Of a stretch of DNA of 33,919 nucleotides, positions 16,172 to 24,562 are shown in pieces (the first letter of the stretch is position 1; every line of letters begins with the position of its first letter). This DNA is from DATBWZ01 sp036514535. Lineage in GTDB: Bacteria > JAMCPX01 > DATBWZ01. The notes below the pieces were generated by a model. It saw nothing but the letters and a program-made list of their open reading frames with translations. It was not told where the DNA came from and did no database searches. The translations under genes and the position numbers were made by a program. The stretch lies in assembly GCA_036514535.1 (NCBI GenBank), contig DATBWZ010000060.1:1-33919 (forward strand). Reading direction: 5' to 3'.

Positions 16172-17166
16172 TACCGCCCTTCGCTACGCAACGATAAAAT
16201 AAGTTCATCAGGAGACGCCATTGCTGTCCCAAGTTTGCCCACAACTATACCTGCTGCATGGTTAGCGATTACAGCGGATTCGACAAAATTCAATCCAGTG
16301 GCAAGACCAAGAGAAAGCACAGCCACGACTGTATCCCCTGCTCCGGTCACATCAAAAACCTCTTTCGCCATAGTAGGAATGTCTATTTTCTTTCCGTTCT
16401 TTGTTATAAGTGTCATTCCATGTTCGCTTCTTGTTATCAACAAAGCGTCGGCATTTTTTGCTTTTATAATTTTTATCCCAGCTTTATAAAAATCGTCTTC
16501 ACTGGTAAATTCAAATCCGGCCATCTCCTGTGTTTCTGAAGTATTTGGAGTAAGAATTGTCACATTACTGTAAAATTTGTAATTCTTTGTCTTTGGATCA
16601 ACTATAACAGGAATCTCCTTTCTATTTAGCAATCCCGACAAATTTTTAAAAAGCATTCTTGATATTACGCCTTTTCCATAATCAGAAATTATCAACAGAT
16701 CGAATTTTTTATAATTGCTATACACATAATCAGCAATTCTTTCAGCATGTTTGCGGTTCGCATAGTCGCTTGACTCCTTGTCAAATCTGACAATCTGCTG
16801 ATGCTGTGCTATGACCCTTGTTTTTATTGTTGTAGGTCTTTGCGAATCTTCAATTATCCCGCTGCAATCCACATCAAGTTTTTGAAGCTCCTGCATAATA
16901 TCTCGACCTGCCATATCCTTTCCTACAATACCGCATACTGAAACTTTACCTTCAAGATGTCTTATATTCTGTACCACATTCGCGGATCCCCCGAGATGAA
17001 CTGTCTCCCCCTGCACCTCTACAACCGGAACAGGGGCTTCGGGAGATATTCGCCTTACCCTCCCTCTGACAAATACATCAAGCATAAGATCGCCAATTAT
17101 CAGTATGTTAGCAGACCTAAAATTACGGATAGATTTTACAAGATTTTTTCTTATTTCCAATACCAT
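16171..17166 (-). CDS. rfaE1: D-glycero-beta-D-manno-heptose-7-phosphate kinase (HldE N-domain / RfaE1)
   Basis: Phosphorylates heptose-7-phosphate at C1 to give heptose-1,7-bisphosphate, the substrate of GmhB encoded about 7 kb upstream in the same cluster. PfkB-family features are visible: ISPEAPVPVVEV (40-51), LGGSANVVQNI (58-68), LTPNTSETQEMAG (205-217) and the catalytic GAGD (275-278) with Asp278. The 331-aa length covers only the kinase half of bifunctional HldE (477 aa in E. coli). The nucleotidyltransferase half (RfaE2) is absent and must be encoded elsewhere. GGAG about 8 nt before the ATG supports the start. It lies 14 bp after a GT9 gene and overlaps the next GT9 gene by one base. 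Cytoplasmic. Confidence 0.93.
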   Translation of the reverse strand: MVLEIRKNLVKSIRNFRSANILIIGDLMLDVFVRGRVRRISPEAPVPVVEVQGETVHLGGSANVVQNIRHLEGKVSVCGIVGKDMAGRDIMQELQKLDVDCSGIIEDSQRPTTIKTRVIAQHQQIVRFDKESSDYANRKHAERIADYVYSNYKKFDLLIISDYGKGVISRMLFKNLSGLLNRKEIPVIVDPKTKNYKFYSNVTILTPNTSETQEMAGFEFTSEDDFYKAGIKIIKAKNADALLITRSEHGMTLITKNGKKIDIPTMAKEVFDVTGAGDTVVAVLSLGLATGLNFVESAVIANHAAGIVVGKLGTAMASPDELILSLRSEGR

Positions 17167-17180
17167 TTCAGTCTCCCTAT

Positions 17181-18218
17181 TTATTTTACAACATTTGTAA
17201 TATTATCTAATTCTCTTATAAAACTCAATAATTCTTCAAAAACCCTTTCAGGAGCAAGTAATTTCATGCACTTTATATTATCACACTCCACTCTACCGCA
17301 TTCAATGCAATCAACATCTGTTCGTATCCATCTGTGTATAGCATCAGGCGGGGTCCAGTACGATGGTTGACTTGGGCCGAAAATCGTGAATGTAGGCAGT
17401 CCCACCGCCACAGATAGATGTTTCAGCCCGTTGTCGTTTCCAATATACATCTTTGCGCTCCTGAACAATGCGCCTGCCTGCTTAATGGTCAGAGGGGGCA
17501 GCAAACGGAAGCATTCTTTACATTTATCGTAAATTCGCTGAACGTACTCCCTTTCTCCCGGACCGGCTACCAACAACAAAGGGATACCGGTATCTTTGTA
17601 TACCATACAGGCAAGTTTAACAAAATATTCCGGCAACCATCTTCTTGTTTTTCTCCTGCTTGTTGTGGATAAAATAAAAAACTTTTTTTCTTTTATATTC
17701 AACTGATTGAGAATTTTTTCGGCTGTTAGTCCGTCATCCTTAGAAAAATAAAAAAAAGTGCTATGTTTTTCAGGGTTAAAACCGGCGGAACGCAAAAGGT
17801 TAAACTTAAAATCCACAGCATACTGCGGGCGGGCATTTGGTCTGTAAGCATATTTATAAAAATATCTCCGTATATTAAAATCATAACCAAAAGTTTTTTC
17901 GGCGCCGCTTAAAAGCGTTAATAGTGCGCTCCTCGGATTTGATTGAAAATCAAAAATAAAATTGTATTTTTCTTTTCTAAGCCTGAATATCAGCTTTAAT
18001 TGCGGAATAAGTTTCTTTTCCAGCAGAAGGATTTCATCAATCTGCGGATTCAGCGAAACAATATCAAAAAATGATTTTTCTACAAGAAAATGAACTATTG
18101 CTCCAGGGATAAGCCTTTTTATTTCAGATACAACCGGCGTTGTCAACAGCACATCTCCTATTCTGTACAACATTATTATGAGGATCTTTTGTATCCCATT
18201 TGTATTATAAGTTTTCAT
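17181..18218 (-). CDS. Glycosyltransferase family 9 (heptosyltransferase-like)
   Basis: A GT-B enzyme related to WaaC/WaaF/WaaQ heptosyltransferases. Near the N-terminus LYRIGDVLLTTPVVSEIKR gives the family signature. The C-terminal half has MYIGNDNGLKHLSVAVGLPT, which contacts the ADP-sugar. The tail contains CIECGRVECDNIKCM, a compact Cys set. I place the start at ATG 18218, two bases after the preceding stop, giving 345 aa. An in-frame ATG at 18245 would overlap the upstream gene by 25 bp and add nine residues unlike the family; neither has a strong Shine-Dalgarno. The Cys tail and sequence feel closest to the 'heptosyltransferase III/RfaQ-like' group, but this is not certain. It sits 14 bp before the heptose kinase gene, in line with a heptose-donor role. 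Confidence 0.85.
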   Translation of the reverse strand: MKTYNTNGIQKILIIMLYRIGDVLLTTPVVSEIKRLIPGAIVHFLVEKSFFDIVSLNPQIDEILLLEKKLIPQLKLIFRLRKEKYNFIFDFQSNPRSALLTLLSGAEKTFGYDFNIRRYFYKYAYRPNARPQYAVDFKFNLLRSAGFNPEKHSTFFYFSKDDGLTAEKILNQLNIKEKKFFILSTTSRRKTRRWLPEYFVKLACMVYKDTGIPLLLVAGPGEREYVQRIYDKCKECFRLLPPLTIKQAGALFRSAKMYIGNDNGLKHLSVAVGLPTFTIFGPSQPSYWTPPDAIHRWIRTDVDCIECGRVECDNIKCMKLLAPERVFEELLSFIRELDNITNVVK

Positions 18219-18220
18219 AA

Positions 18221-19258
18221 CTATCTCATTAAGTTCTTTTCCCATATTTCTAATAATTTCTGTGCGCTTTTTTCCCAGCTGAATTCCGCTGCACGTTTCA
18301 GACCGCGTTTTCTTAACTCATCTTTTTTATCAGCATCATTAAGAACACTAAGGGCTTTAAGCGCTATGTCATCCGGGTTACAGGGATCACAATAAACTGC
18401 GGCATCACCACCGACCTCAGGCAAAGCACTTATCCCTGAAATAACAACAGGGGTACCACATGACATGGCTTCAAGGACGGGCAATCCGAAGCCCTCGGCA
18501 AAACTCGGAAAGATAAATAATTCAGCGGAATTATACAACAATACAAGTTCCTCTTCGCTGACCCCCTTGAGCAGAATCAAATCGTTTTGCAAATCATCCA
18601 TCATCTTATGCAAAGGAGCGCTGCCGAATCCGGAATGGTTGCCGGCAATAACCAATTTTATTTCCGGAATCTTCTCGCGTATTATTCTGAATGCTTTAAT
18701 CAAGCCACTAATATTTTTCCTTGCGGTTATAACGCCAACAAAAATTATGAATCTGCCAAAATTGTATTTCTGCCTGAAACTTTTTATTTTACCGTCAGGG
18801 AGCGGTGCGAAGCGCGGCGAACAGCCTCCATAAATAACAAATATTCTTTCTGGCCGGAACAACCCGGATAATTCCCTCTTTGTGTCCGCTGAAGGAACAA
18901 TCAGTATATCTGCCCTTTTCAAAACCCTGTTTATTTTTTTTATCATTCTCTTTCGTTCTTCAGGACTGTTAAAATTATGATTCTTCAAAAAAATTACGTC
19001 ATAAATAACAGCGGACCTCAACGTTGCAAAGATTGCGTTGGGAATAAAACCGTCAAATCCGTGAAAAACATCAAATCTTCTGAACCAGAATGGCGTAACT
19101 TTATATGTTTTCAGTTTTGAGAATTTCTGAATCTTGGCAGTTAAAAGATAATCATTTGCGGCATCAATCTTTAAAAGTGATTCCATAAAATTCCTGATAT
19201 AAACCTGTATCCCCGATAAAGAATATGCCAGAGAGGATATTTCAAGAGCTATTTTCAT
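18221..19258 (-). CDS. Glycosyltransferase family 4 (GT-B, retaining)
   Basis: A cytoplasmic retaining glycosyltransferase for the LPS core or O-chain. The donor-binding half shows FIIFVGVITARKNISGLIKAF, then FPSFAEGFGLPVLEAMSCG, whose two glutamates are seven residues apart (EX7E, the GT4 hallmark), followed by TPVVISGISALPEVGGDAAV. The N-terminus SLAYSLSGIQVYIRNFMESL fits the acceptor-domain glycine loop. The ATG at 19258 gives 345 aa. A TTG at 19273 would add five residues, and neither has a clear Shine-Dalgarno. It starts 18 bp after another GT4 gene and ends two bases before a GT9 gene. Sugar and linkage cannot be read from sequence; mannosyl or glucosyl transfer would be usual for this subfamily. 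Confidence 0.88.
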   Translation of the reverse strand: MKIALEISSLAYSLSGIQVYIRNFMESLLKIDAANDYLLTAKIQKFSKLKTYKVTPFWFRRFDVFHGFDGFIPNAIFATLRSAVIYDVIFLKNHNFNSPEERKRMIKKINRVLKRADILIVPSADTKRELSGLFRPERIFVIYGGCSPRFAPLPDGKIKSFRQKYNFGRFIIFVGVITARKNISGLIKAFRIIREKIPEIKLVIAGNHSGFGSAPLHKMMDDLQNDLILLKGVSEEELVLLYNSAELFIFPSFAEGFGLPVLEAMSCGTPVVISGISALPEVGGDAAVYCDPCNPDDIALKALSVLNDADKKDELRKRGLKRAAEFSWEKSAQKLLEIWEKNLMR

Positions 19259-19276
19259 TAATAGATTAAACAACCA

Positions 19277-20395
19277 TTAGTTAAAGTCAATTATACTCCT
19301 GTAGCTTTGCTCAATATTATCAATAAAATCTTCCATTTTGAATTTTTTTGCTACTTTTTCCTTTGCATTCCTGCCAAGAAAACACCTGAATTCTTTATCT
19401 TTAATAATACGGGTAATCCCTTCAACAAATGCATCCACATCTCCCGCCGGAACAAGTATTCCATCTATTTTATGCTTCAGAATCTCGGGAATTACGCCAA
19501 CGCTGGAAGCAACCACCGGTTTTCCGCATGCCATGTATTCAAGAAGCACTCGCGAATGCGCCTCTGAGCCCAGCGAAGTCAGAAGGCATATATCAAAGGA
19601 ATTTATCGCCGCATTCACATTATTTATATACCCTGTATAAAACAGATTGCTGTTCAGTCCAATCTTTCTGGCGTAATCCTTCATGTAGGGTATTGAATAT
19701 TCGGCTTCCGTGCCCACAACAATAAATTTCATCTCCGGAAAGATCGCACTTAGTTTTTTAGCAGTATCAAGAAAAACAAAATGTCCCTTAACAGGATCAA
19801 GTCTTGCGACAATTCCAACGAGAAGGTCATCTGGCTTAAGCCCCAGGCTCTTTCGGAAAACCAGTCCGTCCTCCCCTGGCTTGAAAAAATTAATATCCAC
19901 CCCGCCATAAATGACATCCACATAATCCGGCTGAACACCGGTAGATTGAATAACCTTATCCTTCAGGAACCTTGCTGGAACAATTATCTTATCCGTATTT
20001 CTGTGGATCAGTTTATTGAACAAATTGCTTTTTGGACTCCTTATGTCAACCCTTGTCCTTACAACTTTAATTCTTCTGTTGAATATCTTTAACGCCGCAG
20101 CAAGTGCGTGCCCCTCCGCCCTGTGCGAGTTGATTATGTTAATATCTTCTGAAACAACCATTTTTTGCAATTTCAAAAGATCGCTGAAAAAACTAAAAGG
20201 CGTAAAGGAAAGAGATGTATCAACACGCAAGCCGAACGCATTAGCTTTCTCAACAGGCGGGGTACCATTTTTGCCTGCAATGAGGATTTTATGCCCCCTT
20301 TCCGCAAGATCCTTTGAAATTGTAATGGCATACTCTGCGCTTGCATTAAACCATCTGACATTTACAATCTGCAATAAATTTAGTTTTACGCTCAT
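19277..20395 (-). CDS. Glycosyltransferase family 4 (GT-B, core/O-chain assembly)
   Basis: A second GT4 enzyme, 372 aa, only distantly like its neighbour. The acceptor domain includes NSHRAEGHALAAALKIF and RTRVDIRSPK. The donor domain begins at LLVGIVARLDPVKGHFVFLD and carries SLGSEAHSRVLLEYMACGKP with the EX7E pair, then VVASSVGVIPEIL. The N-terminal pattern (WFNASAEYAITISKDLAERG) resembles GT4 proteins found in LPS core clusters of Desulfobacterota-like genomes. Its ATG overlaps the preceding GT9 stop by 4 bp (ATGA). It has no signal or transmembrane segment and presumably acts at the inner membrane surface. The specific sugar is unknown. Confidence 0.88.
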   Translation of the reverse strand: MSVKLNLLQIVNVRWFNASAEYAITISKDLAERGHKILIAGKNGTPPVEKANAFGLRVDTSLSFTPFSFFSDLLKLQKMVVSEDINIINSHRAEGHALAAALKIFNRRIKVVRTRVDIRSPKSNLFNKLIHRNTDKIIVPARFLKDKVIQSTGVQPDYVDVIYGGVDINFFKPGEDGLVFRKSLGLKPDDLLVGIVARLDPVKGHFVFLDTAKKLSAIFPEMKFIVVGTEAEYSIPYMKDYARKIGLNSNLFYTGYINNVNAAINSFDICLLTSLGSEAHSRVLLEYMACGKPVVASSVGVIPEILKHKIDGILVPAGDVDAFVEGITRIIKDKEFRCFLGRNAKEKVAKKFKMEDFIDNIEQSYRSIIDFN

Positions 20396-21411
20396 AGAAA
20401 TTTAAGAACCTTTTCCAAAACTGCGGGCGCATTGATATCTTTCATACACCGGTGATGACCCTTGGGGCAAATATTATCTCCATGAAGGGAACAGGGTCTG
20501 CACTTCAGCGCAATCTCGAAAATTGCGTCCTTTTCTCCAAGCGGATAAAAGCCAAAATCTTTAACGGTGGGACCAAAAAACGCAATCACCGGGGTCCCAA
20601 CAGACACAGCAACATGCATCAAACCGCTGTCATTTGTAACCAGCAGTCTGGATTTTTTGACAACAGCAGCTGCTTCACGAATACTCAATCTTCCAGCCAT
20701 ATCAACCGGACGCCTTTTCATAAAACCGGATATCTTCCCGGTTACCGGCTGATCCTGACTGTCACCGAGCAACACAACAGAATAATCAGAGTACATATGA
20801 ATAAGGTTTCCAAGCGAAGCAAATTCCTCCTCGGGCCAGCGTTTAGTATTCCACCTTGCACCAGGTGAAAAAGAAACTATTGAATCCGTCCCTGCCTCTT
20901 CTTTCAGAAATTTATCCGCCCAGTCCATTTCCCCGTCGTCCAGAAAAATCTTTGGCTTAAGGATCCCGTTGATGCTCATAAGAGGTTTAATTGTTTCAAT
21001 ATAAGCCCTTGTTACATGGTAATTCTGTGGAAGAAGGTTCTTCTTAAACCATACAAGCATTCTTCGCTCAATACTTTTCTTATCCACATTATATGAATCC
21101 GTTCCCATAAAGAAATAACGGAGAATGGTTGACCTAAGGCTCCGGTGAAGATCAATGATAAGATCAATATCGTTCTTCTTAATAATTTTTAACAATGTCA
21201 TAAAATCTGAAATGCCTTCTCCCTTCAAAAGAAATAATTTATCAATATCCCTGTTATTCTTGAACAGTGGCGCGTATTTTTCCTTTGTAAGAAAATAAAG
21301 TTTTGCCTCGGGAAAAACCCATTTTAAAGATTCGGCAACTGGAGTAGTTAAGAGCACATCGCCAAGCGAACTGAAACGGATTATGAGAATGTTTTTATAA
21401 TTTCTTTTCAT
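20392..21411 (-). CDS. Glycosyltransferase family 9 (lipopolysaccharide heptosyltransferase)
   Basis: Predicted to add a heptose to the inner core using ADP-heptose. IIRFSSLGDVLLTTPVAESL (10-29) is the family N-terminal signature. The donor site is LVTNDSGLMHVAVSVGTPVI, followed by AFFGPTVKDFGFYPLG. The tail CRPCSLHGDNICPKGHHRCM is the WaaF-type Cys/His segment, nearly identical in layout to that of the adjacent upstream GT9, so the two are probably ancient tandem paralogues covering heptosyltransferase I/II roles. Length is 339 aa. The first 17 bp overlap the end of the upstream GT9, a longer overlap than the usual 4 bp in this cluster. Which heptose (HepI or HepII) it transfers is not resolved. 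Confidence 0.9.
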   Translation of the reverse strand: MKRNYKNILIIRFSSLGDVLLTTPVAESLKWVFPEAKLYFLTKEKYAPLFKNNRDIDKLFLLKGEGISDFMTLLKIIKKNDIDLIIDLHRSLRSTILRYFFMGTDSYNVDKKSIERRMLVWFKKNLLPQNYHVTRAYIETIKPLMSINGILKPKIFLDDGEMDWADKFLKEEAGTDSIVSFSPGARWNTKRWPEEEFASLGNLIHMYSDYSVVLLGDSQDQPVTGKISGFMKRRPVDMAGRLSIREAAAVVKKSRLLVTNDSGLMHVAVSVGTPVIAFFGPTVKDFGFYPLGEKDAIFEIALKCRPCSLHGDNICPKGHHRCMKDINAPAVLEKVLKFL

Positions 21412-22456
21412 CTGCTGTTAAGATACTTTTTACTGCTCTGTATACCTCTGCGGGTAGTATGGTCTTCATGCAAAGAAAATGCCCTTCAGGACATTTCGCA
21501 GGACCATGCGGACTGCACGGTCTGCATTTCAGATTTTTTACTTCAACAATTTCGTACTTTATTTTGTAGGGATAAAATCCAAAGGCAGGGACAGTGGGCC
21601 CGTAAAGTTCCACCACAGGCGTTCCAACCATAGAAGATAAATGAACAGCTGCATTGTCATTGCTCAAAAGCCCGGAAGCGCGTGATAAAATTGCGGCAGT
21701 TACAAGGGGAGTAGTCATACCGCAGAGGTCAATTACTCCGCTCCCGGCATATTTCTTAACCTCATTGACTGTCCCCTTGTCATCTTCAGAGCCTAAAATC
21801 ACAGCTCTTACTCCATCCGAAAGAAGGGAAGAAATCACCTTTCCAAAACCTTCAGGAATCCATCTCTTGGTTGCCCACTTTGAGCCTGGGGCCACTGCGA
21901 TAAAGGGGGAAGAAAGATCTACCCCATTATTTTTAAGCAATTCATATGCTCTGTTTTTTGAACTATCGTCCAGCTTTAAAACTATTTTTTTTGTCGAAGC
22001 ATCCAGACTGCCCGTAATTTTTTCAAGCAGGCTGAGGTTTCTGTCTGCCTCATGAAGTTTTTCATTTCTGGCAACAAGATCCGTATATACGAAACTCATT
22101 GCCGATTCCCTGAAAGCAACCCTCAAAGGAATATCAGATAAAGAAGCAATGAGCGCAGAGCGAAAGGATCGATGCGGGCAAATTAGAATATCAAATTTTC
22201 TTTCTCTGAAAAATCTTATCAATCTGAACAGATTGATAACCCCGCTATCCCTGCCCTTTTTATCGTAGGATATAACATTATCAACTTCCTGAATCGCCCT
22301 CATCAGCTCAACTGCGTGTGGCAGAACGACAACAGTTATTTCAGCGTAGGGAAACTTGTTCCTGATTTCCTTTATAAGTGGGATTGTGAGGACTACATCG
22401 CCAAGGAATGCTGTCTGGTAAAGAAGTATCCTGTGCCTTTTATGGACATTCTGCAT
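21395..22456 (-). CDS. waaF: Lipopolysaccharide heptosyltransferase II-like (WaaF, GT9)
   Basis: Predicted ADP-heptose:LPS heptosyltransferase. YQTAFLGDVVLTIPLIKEIR is the N-terminal signature. VAPGSKWATKRWIPEGFGKV marks the interdomain region. GLLSNDNAAVHLSSMVGTPV and ELYGPTVPAFGFYPY form the donor site. The tail CRPCSPHGPAKCPEGHFLCM carries the WaaF-type four-Cys pattern. Length 353 aa is close to E. coli WaaF (348). The start codon directly follows the stop of the small Trm112-like gene. The family is certain; the WaaF assignment rests on overall resemblance and the Cys/His tail, and the neighbouring paralogue could hold that role instead. Confidence 0.87.
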   Translation of the reverse strand: MQNVHKRHRILLYQTAFLGDVVLTIPLIKEIRNKFPYAEITVVVLPHAVELMRAIQEVDNVISYDKKGRDSGVINLFRLIRFFRERKFDILICPHRSFRSALIASLSDIPLRVAFRESAMSFVYTDLVARNEKLHEADRNLSLLEKITGSLDASTKKIVLKLDDSSKNRAYELLKNNGVDLSSPFIAVAPGSKWATKRWIPEGFGKVISSLLSDGVRAVILGSEDDKGTVNEVKKYAGSGVIDLCGMTTPLVTAAILSRASGLLSNDNAAVHLSSMVGTPVVELYGPTVPAFGFYPYKIKYEIVEVKNLKCRPCSPHGPAKCPEGHFLCMKTILPAEVYRAVKSILTADEKKL

Positions 22457-22627
22457 CTATTCAATCTTTTTTGCCTCATCAATAAGCATTATGGGGATAT
22501 TGTCCTTTATCTCGTACATAAGTTTGCAAGCATTACAGATCAATCCTGTCTCGTCCTTGTTGATCTGGACATCTCCCTTGCATTTCGGACAAGCAAGGAT
22601 TTCAAGCAACTCTTTGCTTATAGGCAT
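22457..22627 (-). CDS. Trm112 family / YcaR-like small zinc-ribbon protein
   Basis: A 56-residue protein with two CxxC pairs, Cys13/Cys16 (LACPKC) and Cys31/Cys34 (CNACKLMY), followed by the family-typical YEIKDNIPIMLIDEA. This is the Trm112/UPF0434 (YcaR) zinc-ribbon fold. In eukaryotes and archaea Trm112 activates methyltransferases; the bacterial role is poorly defined. A textbook AGGAGG lies 6-7 nt before the ATG. It sits 23 bp after the DUF3108 gene and abuts the waaF-like start. In E. coli ycaR lies directly downstream of msbA-lpxK and before kdsB, so linkage to the lipid A cluster is conserved. A membrane methyltransferase-like gene is two genes upstream, an intriguing possible partner (inference only). 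Confidence 0.9.
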   Translation of the reverse strand: MPISKELLEILACPKCKGDVQINKDETGLICNACKLMYEIKDNIPIMLIDEAKKIE

Positions 22628-22650
22628 ATTTCCTCCTGTTATTAAAAAAT

Positions 22651-23442
22651 TTAATCAAGACTGGTCACTATTTTATCCCCGGTCCGGAGTCTGTATTCCA
22701 TAAGATTTCCCTCAAGGCTTCCGAGTTTTATTTTCGCGCTCAGTTTCAACGGAATTCTCTTTTCATCATCGCTGAACCATATTATAACATCGCCCTTTGC
22801 CTGCAAAATGCCTTCAAATCTCGTCACTGGCTTAATCATAAAGGATTTAAATTCTCCCACAGGTGTATTCAAAGTTTCTCTGCTTATTATCGGCGCTTCC
22901 AGTGTCCATACCTTCCTGCTACTGTATACATTAAATGTTACCACATTTTGTTCCTGGGGTAAAAACTTTCTGAAATAATAAATGCTGGAAAAAGCATCTT
23001 GTATTTCCGGAGGAACAGGAGTTCTGTAAACCTTACCCTTTCTTGAATGAACACATTCACCTGAGGAGTAATCATATAATATATTCTCCTCCTTCTTCTT
23101 GCCGCCTTCCTTAAGATTAAGGTTGATCCGATAAGGCTTAAAAGAACTTCTAAAAGCGTAAAGATCAACTATATCCTCAATATTGTAAAATAGGGAGAAA
23201 AATTTTGATGTTTTTACAATGCCCTTTATCTTAATCATCACTTCTCCATCCATATTGATATCGCCTTCATATTCAAGTGTTATATAGCCAGCCGCAATTC
23301 CGAAATAGGAAATTTCATAAACCAGTTTTTCTCCGGGCAAAAATGGGTGAACACTTTCTTCGGAATGCGCTGTGCCACCCAATATTGGTGCACCTACGAG
23401 AAGAACAGTCATTAAAAATTGAAATACCCGCAACATAATCAT
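22651..23442 (-). CDS. DUF3108 domain-containing exported protein
   Basis: An exported protein of unknown function. The N-terminus MIMLRVFQFLMTVLLVGAPI is a signal peptide (one Arg, a hydrophobic core, likely cleavage after about residue 26). The DUF3108 hallmark is PFLPGEKLVYEISYFGIAAG, followed by a beta-rich body and a C-terminal IWFSDDEKRIPLKL motif. The family is thought to form a periplasmic beta-barrel-like or lipid-binding fold, but no function is established. I start it at ATG 23442, overlapping the preceding stop by 4 bp (263 aa). The open frame reaches 23496, but that extra part overlaps the upstream gene and would hide the signal peptide. The position between heptose and core genes suggests a periplasmic role in LPS or envelope assembly (inference). 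Confidence 0.82.
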   Translation of the reverse strand: MIMLRVFQFLMTVLLVGAPILGGTAHSEESVHPFLPGEKLVYEISYFGIAAGYITLEYEGDINMDGEVMIKIKGIVKTSKFFSLFYNIEDIVDLYAFRSSFKPYRINLNLKEGGKKKEENILYDYSSGECVHSRKGKVYRTPVPPEIQDAFSSIYYFRKFLPQEQNVVTFNVYSSRKVWTLEAPIISRETLNTPVGEFKSFMIKPVTRFEGILQAKGDVIIWFSDDEKRIPLKLSAKIKLGSLEGNLMEYRLRTGDKIVTSLD

Positions 23443-24014
23443 GCCATGGAGTTCTTTATAACAAAAAATATAATAAAAGTTAAAATACCAAACCACGCTC
23501 TGTATTCCTTATTCTTAATCACAAGATTCCAGTCAAACTCCGAGTTCGGTTTCAAGGAACTTCTGTAAAAGGGTATAAACATGGGGACAGCAGCAGCATA
23601 TGATCTGTACTCCTCGTTGAAAATATCAATCAATTTATTTTCCTCGTCTTTCATCAGGGGGAAATAGGCAAAGACAAAAAATATTATAACAAGAAAAGGA
23701 AAGACCAGATTCCCGCACATTACTCCGGTTCCTATTCCCATTAAAAAACTGCCGAAATACAACGGATGCCTGCATAAAAGATACGGGCCGCCAAAAGGGA
23801 TTGATTTATTTTTGGAAATATACCCCGCAGCCCATGCCCGCCATAATATTCCTGCTAAAACAAAGATTCCGCCAATAAGAACAAATACAGTATCTATCCT
23901 TGAAAAAAGTATAAAAATTATTACGATTACATAACCGGCTTGAATTCTTTTCTGTTTCAGAATATTCATTAATCCATGAAACACATTCAATACCCCTCTC
24001 TTTTCAAGATCCAT
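23439..24014 (-). CDS. Isoprenylcysteine carboxyl methyltransferase (ICMT/PEMT)-like membrane protein
   Basis: A small integral membrane protein (191 aa, about four to five hydrophobic segments). Its C-terminal half shows the ICMT/PEMT SAM-binding pattern GPYLLCRHPLYFGSFLMG, then KDEENKLIDIFNEEYRSYAAAVPMFIPF. Relatives methylate lipid headgroups, isoprenyl-cysteine or unknown small molecules; the substrate here is unknown. The first ATG (24014) overlaps gmhB by 28 bp. A TTG at 23990, preceded by GAGAGGGG and overlapping the gmhB stop as TTGA, is an equally plausible start. It ends overlapping the DUF3108 start by 4 bp. Its presence among LPS genes is not explained by the standard pathway, so it may decorate lipid A, the core or a carrier lipid. 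Family confidence is good; role is unknown. Confidence 0.78.
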   Translation of the reverse strand: MDLEKRGVLNVFHGLMNILKQKRIQAGYVIVIIFILFSRIDTVFVLIGGIFVLAGILWRAWAAGYISKNKSIPFGGPYLLCRHPLYFGSFLMGIGTGVMCGNLVFPFLVIIFFVFAYFPLMKDEENKLIDIFNEEYRSYAAAVPMFIPFYRSSLKPNSEFDWNLVIKNKEYRAWFGILTFIIFFVIKNSMA

Positions 24015-24562
24015 TTTGAAGCATCATAGAGATCATCTGCAACATAATCCGGGCTTTCATACCCATTAAATTTTTTAAAAATAATCTCCCCCTTTCCGTA
24101 TCCTGTCTTAACCAGAATTGTCGTCAGCCCCAGTTTTCTCCCAAATTCAATATCTCTCTTCTGATCGCCTATTATGTAGGAACCATCAAGAACAAGTCCC
24201 AGTTCCTTTATGGCTGACTTTACAAGTTCATCCGAGGGCTTCCTGCACCTGCATCTGACCGAGTATGCCTTAACGCTACCATGGGGATGGTGCGGGCAAT
24301 AATAAACAGCGTCAATCTTAGCGCCTTTCCTGCGCAATTCTTTGATCATCGTCAAATGTAATTTTTTAAGAAAAGTCTCTGTAAAAAATCCCTTTGCAAC
24401 ACCGCCCTGATTTGTTATAACCACGGTGGCAAAACCTAATTCATTGAAGGCTCTGATTGCTTTTTCAACCCTTGGGAGAAGCCTGAACCTGTCCATATGG
24501 TTGATATAGCCCGCCTCGTCATTAATAGTCCCATCCCTGTCAAGAAAGACCGCCCTTGTCAT
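23987..24562 (-). CDS. gmhB: D-glycero-beta-D-manno-heptose-1,7-bisphosphate 7-phosphatase
   Basis: Removes the 7-phosphate from heptose bisphosphate, the step after the kinase encoded at 16171-17166. HAD motif I is FLDRDGTIN with Asp8 and Asp10. VVITNQGGVAKG (47-58) contains motif II, and IIGDQKRDIEFGRK is motif IV. The structural zinc site is Cys89, His91, Cys104 and Cys106, matching the E. coli C92/H94/C107/C109 arrangement and separating GmhB from histidinol phosphatase relatives without the metal loop. Length 191 aa equals E. coli GmhB. The ATG overlaps the lpxK stop as ATGA. Cytoplasmic. The presence of GmhB and the RfaE1-type kinase indicates the ADP-heptose (beta anomer) LPS route rather than the GDP-heptose route. 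Confidence 0.95.
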   Translation of the reverse strand: MTRAVFLDRDGTINDEAGYINHMDRFRLLPRVEKAIRAFNELGFATVVITNQGGVAKGFFTETFLKKLHLTMIKELRRKGAKIDAVYYCPHHPHGSVKAYSVRCRCRKPSDELVKSAIKELGLVLDGSYIIGDQKRDIEFGRKLGLTTILVKTGYGKGEIIFKKFNGYESPDYVADDLYDASKWILKREGY

